From Prevotellaceae bacterium (GTDB taxonomy: Bacteria; Bacteroidota; Bacteroidia; Bacteroidales; UBA932): a stretch of DNA of 9,457 bases. The first letter of the stretch is position 1. Each line of letters opens with the position of its first letter. The notes beneath the pieces were generated by a model. That model searched no databases. It was not told the origin of the DNA and saw nothing but the letters and a program-made list of their open reading frames with translations. The DNA lies in contig JAITOP010000199.1 of assembly GCA_031289895.1 (NCBI GenBank), positions 1 through 9,457 of the forward strand, given 5' to 3'. Both the position numbers and the translations under genes were made by a program. Shown piece by piece: positions 1 through 4,891 of the stretch.

Positions 1-50
1 AAAATCAAAACATTAAACACTTTTTAACTTTAAAAAATGACATTGTTAAA

Positions 51-82
51 TTTGTAAGATATTGAAAATTAAATTAAATTTG
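51..82 (+). promoter_or_regulatory. Candidate Bacteroidota-type promoter upstream of the lipid kinase
   Basis: TTTG at 51-54 is followed after 20 bases by TAAATTTG at 75-82. This fits the Bacteroidota primary-sigma pattern TTTG-N19-21-TAnnTTTG. The upstream TTTG is itself part of another TAnnTTTG match (47-54). Transcription would start near 88-90 and give a leader of about 160 nt before the kinase start at 249. The region is very AT-rich, so a chance match is possible. Confidence 0.45.
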
Positions 83-219
83 TCGCCAAACTAAACATAA
101 TGTAAATTATAGGACAAAAATTTTGCGAAGAAGTGTTAAAATTTTGCATAAAAGTGGAAGTTTGACCATTTTTCATCATAAAATTTTCGAGAAAATTCCC
201 CGAAAAAAGATAAAAACAC

Positions 220-227
220 TATTTTTG
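220..227 (+). promoter_or_regulatory. Alternative -7 element close to the kinase start
   Basis: TATTTTTG at 220-227 matches the TAnnTTTG -7 box and lies about 20 bases before the kinase ATG, giving a short leader. No good TTG or TTTG box is seen at the expected distance upstream, so it is weaker than the 51-82 candidate. Confidence 0.35.
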
Positions 228-248
228 TAAAAAATTGTTACACGATTT

Positions 249-1163
249 ATGGAAAATAAACTAATAGCATTTATTATTAACCCGATTTCCGGCTCGAAAA
301 ATAAAAATAATATTGTAAAGCAAATCAAGGCTGCTGCTTGGTTTGCTAACAATACGGTTGAAATATATTTTACCAAATGCGCCGGCGATGCTTTTGAAAA
401 TGCAAAAAAATACGTTGAACGTAATTTTGATATTGTGGTTGCAGTTGGCGGCGATGGCACAATAAACGAAATTGCCTGCGCTTTGATTCACTCCAACACC
501 GCGCTGGCAATTATTCCCTGCGGCTCGGGAAACGGGTTGGCTCGCGAACTGCGCATCCCGCTTAGGGTTGACAAAGCCTTGCAATTATTAAACGAAGCAA
601 AAATTTCGGATATTGATGTTTGTTATTTCAACGAACATCCGTATTTTTGTACGGCGGGCGTTGGTTTTGATGCCGCCGTTAGTAAAGTTTTTGCAGAATC
701 GCGCAAACGCGGTTTTTTTTCGTATCTGATTTCAGGGTTAAACGCTTACATAAAAATGAAGCCTGTGCGTAGTAAATTAACCATTGACGGCGAAATAATA
801 ATAACCCCCAAAACATTTAAAGCCTTTGATATAACTTTTGCCAATGCCAAACAATTTGGCAACAACGCTTACATTTCGCCTTTGGCTGATTTGCGCGATG
901 GTGTTATAGATGTTGTGGTTATACGCAGTTTTCCTTGGTTTTCGTGTCCGATTATGGGACTGCGATTGTTCATGAAAAATATACATAAATCGAAATACGT
1001 TAAAATTTATAAATGCAAACATGCCGTCTTAGAAATCTCTGAAAACGATTGCGCTCATTATGATGGCGAATCGGTTGCTGCTAAAAATCGCGTTGAGATA
1101 AAAATTGAGGCGTTGGGTTTGAAAGTTGTAAGTGGTTGTAAGTACTTGGTCGTTAGTCATTAG
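249..1163 (+). CDS. Diacylglycerol kinase family lipid kinase (YegS/DgkB/BmrU type)
   Basis: This 304-residue soluble lipid kinase is expected to transfer the ATP gamma-phosphate to a diacylglycerol-like or related lipid at the inner face of the membrane. Visible family motifs are NPISGSKNK (residues 11-19), the catalytic-domain motif GGDGTINE (67-74), PCGSGNGLAR (90-99), YISPLADLRDGVIDVV in the C-terminal domain (208-223) and HYDGES (270-275). Length and motif order are normal for the family. The ATG at 249 places the phosphate-binding NPISG motif at its usual position near residue 11. The lipid substrate cannot be read from sequence. The last six residues, YLVVSH, and the TAG stop are encoded by a tandem heptad array (1149-1179), so the native C-terminus may have been replaced by repeat DNA. 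All conserved motifs lie upstream of it, so the enzyme is probably intact. The gene stands alone, with no same-operon neighbour in view. Confidence 0.93.
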   Translation: MENKLIAFIINPISGSKNKNNIVKQIKAAAWFANNTVEIYFTKCAGDAFENAKKYVERNFDIVVAVGGDGTINEIACALIHSNTALAIIPCGSGNGLARELRIPLRVDKALQLLNEAKISDIDVCYFNEHPYFCTAGVGFDAAVSKVFAESRKRGFFSYLISGLNAYIKMKPVRSKLTIDGEIIITPKTFKAFDITFANAKQFGNNAYISPLADLRDGVIDVVVIRSFPWFSCPIMGLRLFMKNIHKSKYVKIYKCKHAVLEISENDCAHYDGESVAAKNRVEIKIEALGLKVVSGCKYLVVSH

Positions 1164-1179
1164 TCATTGGTCGTTAGTC
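1149..1179 (+). repeat. Heptad tandem array GTCRTTR, left end of composite region A
   Basis: Four 7-base units (GTCGTTA, GTCATTA, GTCATTG, GTCGTTA) plus a trailing GTC. The array overlaps the kinase CDS and supplies its stop codon (TAG, 1161-1163). It is in the opposite orientation to the array at 1454-1551 and the same orientation as the one at 3831-3879. Confidence 0.9.
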
Positions 1180-1224
1180 GCCTTTTATGCTTTGCGGGGC
1201 GTGGTTTTTTTAATCTCCCATAGA

Positions 1225-1296
1225 GGGACACTAAGGACACTAAGGACACTAAGGACACGAGGGACACTAAGGACACGAGGGACACTAAGGACAAAG
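1225..1296 (+). repeat. Nine-base tandem array (RGGACACTA/GA)
   Basis: Eight consecutive 9-base units of the form (A/G)GGACAC(TA/GA), the last one diverged to AGGACAAAG. Because 9 is a multiple of 3, the array keeps a reading frame open that would encode repeating Arg-Thr-Leu. There is no other sign that it is translated. Confidence 0.9.
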
Positions 1297-1314
1297 GGTG
1301 CAACGACACAAGAA

Positions 1315-1406
1315 AATATTGATTTTAAATATTTTTATAAAAATTTTTTGTGAACTTTGTGTCTTTGTGGGATATTAAATTTATTCACAAAAGCCAAGCG
1401 CAGTAT
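1315..1406 (+). repeat. TTTGTGAACTTTG module, copy A (inverted relative of 3886-3975)
   Basis: The core reads TTTGTGAACTTTG, then a variable YGY-type step, then CTTTGTGGG (1347-1371). It is followed by TAAATTTAT, CACAAAA, GCCAA and GCAG up to 1406, and preceded by TATTGAT and ATAAAAA. The same ordered blocks occur on the opposite strand at 3886-3975, with two mismatches in the 25-base core. I align about 90 bases by eye, with one roughly 12-base gap on the left and a 3-base gap on the right. Confidence 0.75.
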
Positions 1407-1451
1407 AACTTCTTCAACTTCTCCAACTTCTCCAACTTCTCCAACTTCCTT
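1407..1451 (+). repeat. AACTTCTCC nine-base tandem array in region A
   Basis: Five 9-base units: AACTTCTTC, three AACTTCTCC, and AACTTCCTT. It sits directly between the TTTGTGAACTTTG module and the 14-unit heptad array. A looser AACTTCT array occurs at 3984-4043. Confidence 0.9.
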
Positions 1452-1453
1452 CT

Positions 1454-1551
1454 TACGACTTATGACTTATGACTTACGACTAATGACTAATGACTAATGA
1501 CCAACGACTAACGACCAACTACTAACGACTAATGACTAACGACCAACGACC
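1454..1551 (+). repeat. Fourteen-unit heptad array (TAYGACT/AAYGACY)
   Basis: Fourteen back-to-back 7-base units fill 98 bases, starting TACGACT, TATGACT, TATGACT and ending AACGACC, AACGACC. Variation is almost wholly C/T or A/T at fixed positions. The unit is the reverse complement of the GTCRTTR units at 1149-1179 and 3831-3879, so a transcript across 1149-1551 could fold back on itself. The array ends six bases before the -33 box of the MATE promoter. Confidence 0.92.
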
Positions 1552-1557
1552 ATTTCT

Positions 1558-1588
1558 TTTGCTTTTCGTCATTAATTTTGTATTTTTG
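1558..1588 (+). promoter_or_regulatory. Promoter of the MATE transporter gene
   Basis: TTTG at 1558-1561, 19 bases, then TATTTTTG at 1581-1588. This is an essentially perfect match to the Bacteroidota TTTG-N19-TAnnTTTG consensus. The predicted start near 1594 gives a leader of about 37 nt to the ATG at 1631. Confidence 0.7.
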
Positions 1589-1630
1589 TGGGCTGTTAAA
1601 TTTTTTTTGTACAGAAAAACATCATAAATT

Positions 1631-2959
1631 ATGAATCTAACAAGTAATAAAAATATATTCAACATTGCATATCCTATTTGTTTAACGTTAGTTGCTCAAA
1701 ATATTATAAATGTTACCGATACGGCGTTTCTTGGTCATGTTAGCGAAGTTGCGCTTGGGGCTTCGGCGATTGCCGGAATGTTTTATATTGCGGTGTATAT
1801 CGTGGGTTTCGGATTTAGTCAGGGAGCGCAGATACTTATAGGACGCCGCAATGGTGAGCGCGATTATGCAAAAATAGGTTTGATATTCAACAACGGCTTG
1901 TTGTTTAATTTGTTGCTGAGCGTGATTGTTTTCATGTTTTCGTATTTTCAGATGCCGACGATTATAAATTTTCTTGTAAAATCAGAAAATATATATAATG
2001 CGGTTTTTGAATATCTCGATTGGCGCATTTACGGCTTTTTCTTTGCGTTTTTTAATATAATGTTTCGCAGTTTGTATGTGGGAATTACCAAAACGCGGGT
2101 GCTTACCGTTTCGGCAATAATAACATCGCTAAGCAATGTTTTTTTTGATTATGCTTTGATTTTCGGCAATTTCGGCTTTCCCGAACTCGGCATTGCAGGC
2201 GCGGCAATTGCCTCTGTTATTGCCGAATGTGTTACATTTTTGTTTTTATTGGCTTACACCATATTTAAAATGGATACCAAACGATATGCGCTTTTTGTGT
2301 TTTCAAAAATCGACTGGAAAGTGATTAAACAAATGCTTAGTTTGTCGGTTTTTATAATGTTTCAGTTTTTTATATCAACGTCAACATGGTTTTTGTTTTT
2401 CATATTTATCGAGCGAATGGGCGAGAGACCGCTGGCAATAACCAACATCGGGCGAAGTTTGTACATGTTGCTTATGATTCCGGGAATTGCGTTATCTACA
2501 ACGGTTAACACCTTAGTAAGCAATTTGATAGGAGCAGGACGAAAAAGCGAAGTACTGCCGTTTATCAACCGAATGGTAAAAGTTTCGTTGATATTAGTTG
2601 TGCCGATTATGACGTTTACATTTGCTTTTCCCGAACTTTTTGCGCAAATTTATACCGAAGACGCAAACTTAATACGCGCAAGCATACCTGTTATGCGGGT
2701 TGTGTCAATCGCAATGGTGTTTTGTGCTGTGGGCAATATAATTTTCAATTCAGTATCGGGAACAGGAAACACGCGAACCGCATTTTTAATTGAATTTGTA
2801 ACAATGTTTTTTTATATCGCATACATTTATTATACGGCAATAATTAGCCCAAGTTCAACGGAAATAGTGTGGTTGTCGGAGTTTGTGTACTGGGTGCTTA
2901 TTGGCGGATTCGGATATTTTTATCTGAAAAAAGGAAATTGGCAAAAGAAAGAAATCTGA
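1631..2959 (+). CDS. MATE family efflux transporter (DinF/NorM-like)
   Basis: This 442-residue inner-membrane protein is predicted to export cationic drugs or metabolites by Na+ or H+ antiport. The sequence shows about twelve hydrophobic segments arranged as two six-helix halves. The N-half carries the MATE opening with Pro15, then VTDTAFLGHVSEVALGA (28-44), and a LGIAGAA motif (186-192). The C-half begins near residue 230, with GRSLYMLLMIPGIALSTTV (274-292) and SNLIGAGR (297-304), and SGTGNTR at 376-382. Length is normal for the family and no frameshift or stop is seen. The ATG at 1631 follows a strong promoter and precedes the first helix directly. No neighbour indicates a substrate. The gene is bracketed by the inverted composite repeats A and B. 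Confidence 0.93.
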   Translation: MNLTSNKNIFNIAYPICLTLVAQNIINVTDTAFLGHVSEVALGASAIAGMFYIAVYIVGFGFSQGAQILIGRRNGERDYAKIGLIFNNGLLFNLLLSVIVFMFSYFQMPTIINFLVKSENIYNAVFEYLDWRIYGFFFAFFNIMFRSLYVGITKTRVLTVSAIITSLSNVFFDYALIFGNFGFPELGIAGAAIASVIAECVTFLFLLAYTIFKMDTKRYALFVFSKIDWKVIKQMLSLSVFIMFQFFISTSTWFLFFIFIERMGERPLAITNIGRSLYMLLMIPGIALSTTVNTLVSNLIGAGRKSEVLPFINRMVKVSLILVVPIMTFTFAFPELFAQIYTEDANLIRASIPVMRVVSIAMVFCAVGNIIFNSVSGTGNTRTAFLIEFVTMFFYIAYIYYTAIISPSSTEIVWLSEFVYWVLIGGFGYFYLKKGNWQKKEI

Positions 2960-3052
2960 TTTTATCCGAAAAAAAGTATAAACTTAGTTGTTTTTGATGC
3001 GTTTTGTTTGCAAAAATGCCGAAATATAAGATTAATTAACTATTTTTTTAAC

Positions 3053-3122
3053 TTTTCTGTTTTTTGCTCTAAATGCTTTAATATTAATATCTTTTTTACA
3101 TAAAAAGAGAAAAAACAGAAAA
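3053..3122 (+). terminator. Long A/T stem-loop after the MATE gene, possible terminator
   Basis: TTTTCTGTTTTTTGCTCT (3053-3070) pairs with AGAGAAAAAACAGAAAA (3106-3122) over 17 base pairs with one bulged G (3066). The 35-nt loop contains the palindrome ATATTAATAT. It begins about 95 bases past the MATE stop and ends 15 bases before the next promoter, which suits an insulating terminator. With almost no G:C pairs and no U-tract right after the stem, it is not a classic Rho-independent terminator on the + strand. Confidence 0.4.
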
Positions 3123-3137
3123 AAATCTCAAAAAAAG

Positions 3138-3168
3138 TTTGATTTTTAAAAAAACACTTGTATATTTG
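3138..3168 (+). promoter_or_regulatory. Consensus promoter with no recognised gene behind it
   Basis: TTTG at 3138-3141, exactly 19 bases, then TATATTTG at 3161-3168, an ideal Bacteroidota promoter. It would start a transcript near 3175 that runs into AT-rich DNA with no credible long + strand ORF. The MATE gene ends upstream, so this is not its promoter. Either a small RNA, a decayed gene or a chance match in AT-rich DNA. Confidence 0.5.
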
Positions 3169-3174
3169 TACAAG
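3157..3174. promoter_or_regulatory. Palindromic dyad overlapping the -7 box, candidate operator
   Basis: CTTGTA (3157-3162), six bases TATTTG, TACAAG (3169-3174) form a perfect 6+6 inverted repeat centred on the -7 element of the 3138-3168 promoter. A dimeric repressor bound here would block polymerase. Position is the only support; no regulator is seen nearby. Confidence 0.3.
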
Positions 3175-3232
3175 ATTTTATACAACAAAATAAACGATTA
3201 TTTGATTAATGATGAAAAATAAAATTAAGATA

Positions 3233-3268
3233 TGAAAACAGAAATTCGATAAAAGAATACTGTTTTCA
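3233..3268 (+). other. Nine-base-pair stem-loop in the orphan leader
   Basis: TGAAAACAG (3233-3241) and CTGTTTTCA (3260-3268) are perfect reverse complements separated by 18 nt. The left arm overlaps the stop of one tiny ORF (3212-3235, MKNKIKI) and the start of another (3232-3252, MKTEIR), joined by ATGA. This could be a leader with translation-coupled folding, but no downstream structural gene is visible. Confidence 0.35.
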
Positions 3269-3401
3269 GATGAATTTAATTAGATGAATTTAAGTTGAAC
3301 GATAAAAAATCAGAAAAGGAGTATTAAATCATTAAAGTTAGAAAAAAATTAGATTAAAAAATTAGAGTTTTAAGTTAAAAATTAGAAAAAGAAGATTAGA
3401 G

Positions 3402-3457
3402 TTATTTTAGGAAGTTAGATTATTTTAGGAAGATTAGATTATTTAAGAAAATTAAAA
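3402..3457 (+). repeat. Three 18-19 base direct repeats in C-free DNA
   Basis: TTATTTTAGGAAG followed by TTAGA occurs at 3402-3419 and again, with ATTAGA, at 3420-3438. A diverged third copy is at 3439-3457 (TTATTTAAGAAAATTAAAA). They lie inside a 131-base stretch (3331-3461) with no cytosine on the + strand, in which TTAGA occurs seven times. Confidence 0.6.
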
Positions 3458-3783
3458 GAAACCATTAAAAAAGTTGAATGAATATCGGAATTATGTCTAT
3501 AAATATAATAATATGTAATGTTGAAAGTACTGAGAACCATAAAATTAAGATAAACAATTATTTTATAAGTTATTTCATACGATAGCCGAGATATGTAATA
3601 CAGATTAAAAAGTTCTCTCATACAAAAACAACAAACATAATTACATAATAACAAATCTCTCATGAAAATCAATATTATACCTATATTGTTAGGCATAGTC
3701 CGATGTTCATAAGCTTTACCGAAAATTAAGTATCCCTTATTATACTGTACTTCATAATAGAACCACTTTTTTTTGAGTAGCAA
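3439..3783 (-). CDS. Unrecognised minus-strand open frame, doubtful
   Basis: The frame is open for 114 codons in DNA that is AT-rich enough for stops to be expected roughly every dozen codons, so its length is mildly surprising. The product would be rich in Tyr, Phe, Ile and Leu, with motifs such as KKWFYYEVQYNKGYLIFGKA near the start and NLYYISRLSYEITYK in the middle. I recognise no family. The only start upstream of residue 30 is TTG, no promoter match or ribosome-binding site is evident, and rare codons (CGG, CTA, AGA) are frequent. It may be a decayed gene fragment or a by-product of T-rich strand bias. Confidence 0.18.
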   Translation of the reverse strand: MLLKKKWFYYEVQYNKGYLIFGKAYEHRTMPNNIGIILIFMRDLLLCNYVCCFCMRELFNLYYISRLSYEITYKIIVYLNFMVLSTFNITYYYIYRHNSDIHSTFLMVSFNFLK

Positions 3784-3830
3784 GTAATTGTTGTAATGAT
3801 GATTACGTGCTGCTTTTTTTATGGTATTTG

Positions 3831-3879
3831 GTCGTTAGTCGTTGGTCGTTAGTCGTTGGTCATTAGTCGTTAGTCTTTG
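3831..3879 (+). repeat. Heptad tandem array GTCRTTR in composite region B
   Basis: Seven consecutive 7-base units: GTCGTTA, GTCGTTG, GTCGTTA, GTCGTTG, GTCATTA, GTCGTTA, GTCTTTG. The unit is the same family as in region A; relative to the TTTGTGAACTTTG module it occupies the place of the array at 1454-1551, inverted. Confidence 0.92.
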
Positions 3880-3885
3880 GTTGGA

Positions 3886-3975
3886 TTTACAGTGCTGTGT
3901 TTGGCTTGATTTTTTGCATAAATTTATTTTCCCACAAAGGCGCAAAGTTCACAAAGGTTTTTATATCAATAATCT
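3886..3975 (-). repeat. TTTGTGAACTTTG module, copy B (inverted relative of 1315-1406)
   Basis: On the minus strand this reads ATTATTGATATAAAAACC, then TTTGTGAACTTTG, GCGCCTTTGTGGG, TAAATTTAT, CAAAAAA, AGCCAA and CACAG. The blocks and their order match copy A. The two copies are in opposite orientation about 2.5 kb apart, with the MATE gene between them. Confidence 0.75.
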
Positions 3976-3983
3976 TCAAAATG

Positions 3984-4065
3984 AACTTCTTAACTTCTAT
4001 AACTTCTTAACTTCTTGATTCTAACTTCTTGTTTCTAACTTCTTGGTTCTTGTCTCTTGCTTCTT
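3984..4065 (+). repeat. Irregular AACTTCT array ending at the nagB stop
   Basis: AACTTCT starts at 3984, 3992, 4001, 4009, 4023 and 4037, spaced 8, 9, 8, 14 and 14 bases, and decays into TTCTTG/TCTTGC-type sequence up to the nagB stop. One more AACTTCTCC lies at 4071-4079 within the last nagB codons. It is the counterpart of the tidy 9-base array at 1407-1451. Confidence 0.75.
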
Positions 4066-4873
4066 AAATCAACTTCTCCGCATCAAGATTATCTTTTTCA
4101 ATATCTTTAAAATAATTTACAGTGCCAACTTTCAGTTCTGTTGTTGAGGCGTCGTCGCAAACGATAATGCCTTTGGGGTGTGTTTGCAGGGCTGTGATTG
4201 TCCACATTTGACTCAGGCTGCCTTCCACGCCTTGCTGCAATGCGCGGGCTTTGTTGTGTCCGTTCACTATTATCAAAACTTCTTTGGAATCCATTATTGT
4301 ACCAACGCCAACGGTAAGCGCGGTTTTGGGAACTTTATTTACATCGTTATCGAAAAAACGCGAATTTGCTATTATTGTGTCTGTTGTGAGTGTTTTTATG
4401 CGTGTGCGCGATGACAATGACGAACCCGGCTCGTTGAATGCTATGTGTCCGTCGGGACCTATTCCGCCAAGAAACAAATCTATTCCGCCATACGATTTTA
4501 TTTTTGTTTCGTACAATTCACATTCTGCCGTAATATTTTTTGCGTTGCCGTTCAGAATATTTACGTTTTCTTTTTGTATATCAATGTGATTGAAAAAGTT
4601 AGTCCACATAAATGTATGATAACTTTGTTCGTGATTTTGCGGTATTCCTATATATTCGTCCATGTTGAAAGTTACAACATTTTCGAAAGATATTTTTTTT
4701 GCTTTGTGCAACTGTATCAGTTCTTTATATGTGCCAAGCGGCGACGAACCTGTGGGCAAACCCAGCACAAACGGTTTTTCCGCAGTAGGTTTGAATGCGT
4801 TGATTTTGACAACAATATAGGCTGCCGTCCACTTTGATACGTTTTGATAATCGGGTTGAATAATTAATCTCAT
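4064..4873 (-). CDS. nagB: Glucosamine-6-phosphate deaminase
   Basis: NagB converts glucosamine-6-phosphate to fructose-6-phosphate and ammonia in the cytoplasm, feeding amino sugars from glycans or recycled wall material into glycolysis. The 269 residues align almost without gaps to the familiar 266-residue E. coli enzyme. They show the phosphate-binding LGLPTGSSPLGTY (38-49), the base Asp72 in NMDEYIG, the catalytic group GPDGHIAFNEPGS (139-151) with Asp141, His143 and Glu148, Arg158/Lys160, and NGHNKA with Lys208. The ATG at 4873 gives the standard NagB start. It is the last gene of the minus-strand run, 18 bases after recN, so it is probably cotranscribed with it. No nagA, nagK or transporter is nearby. 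The C-terminal codons run into an AACTTCT repeat region. Confidence 0.96.
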   Translation of the reverse strand: MRLIIQPDYQNVSKWTAAYIVVKINAFKPTAEKPFVLGLPTGSSPLGTYKELIQLHKAKKISFENVVTFNMDEYIGIPQNHEQSYHTFMWTNFFNHIDIQKENVNILNGNAKNITAECELYETKIKSYGGIDLFLGGIGPDGHIAFNEPGSSLSSRTRIKTLTTDTIIANSRFFDNDVNKVPKTALTVGVGTIMDSKEVLIIVNGHNKARALQQGVEGSLSQMWTITALQTHPKGIIVCDDASTTELKVGTVNYFKDIEKDNLDAEKLI

Positions 4874-4891
4874 GATATTTTTGTTTTTTTA

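Larger units (their letters stand above)
2960..4063. other. Gene-poor 1.1 kb region between convergent genes
   Basis: No recognisable gene lies between the MATE stop and the nagB stop. From left to right it holds an A/T hairpin (3053-3122), a consensus promoter with a dyad on its -7 box (3138-3174), two tiny overlapping ORFs (3212-3252), a 9-bp hairpin (3233-3268), a C-free stretch with repeats (3331-3461), a minus-strand open frame (3439-3783), and composite repeat region B (3831-4065). It is clearly more AT-rich than the flanking genes. Confidence 0.8.

Noticed and set aside
176..584. Minus-strand ORFs across the kinase start
   Set aside because: Antisense shadows of the kinase N-terminal domain.
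1132..1353. 73-codon + strand ORF with Arg-Thr-Leu repeats
   Set aside because: It is produced by the 9-base array at 1225-1296 overlapping the kinase end; no start signal, no family and only repeat-derived composition.
1454..1551. Heptad array considered as a CRISPR array
   Set aside because: Units are contiguous 7-mers without unique spacers, and no cas gene is present.
3138..3174. Invertible promoter (phase switch) as in Bacteroides capsule loci
   Set aside because: The only close inverted repeats are a 6-bp dyad over the -7 box and hairpins on one side; no matched pair of long arms flanks the promoter and no recombinase gene is in view.
3300..3340. AAGGAG at 3316-3321 as a ribosome-binding site
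   Set aside because: No ATG, GTG or TTG at proper spacing opens a usable frame, and Bacteroidota seldom depend on such sites.
4178..4837. Several + strand ORFs of 78-130 codons
   Set aside because: They lie antisense to nagB, whose full set of catalytic motifs shows the coding strand.
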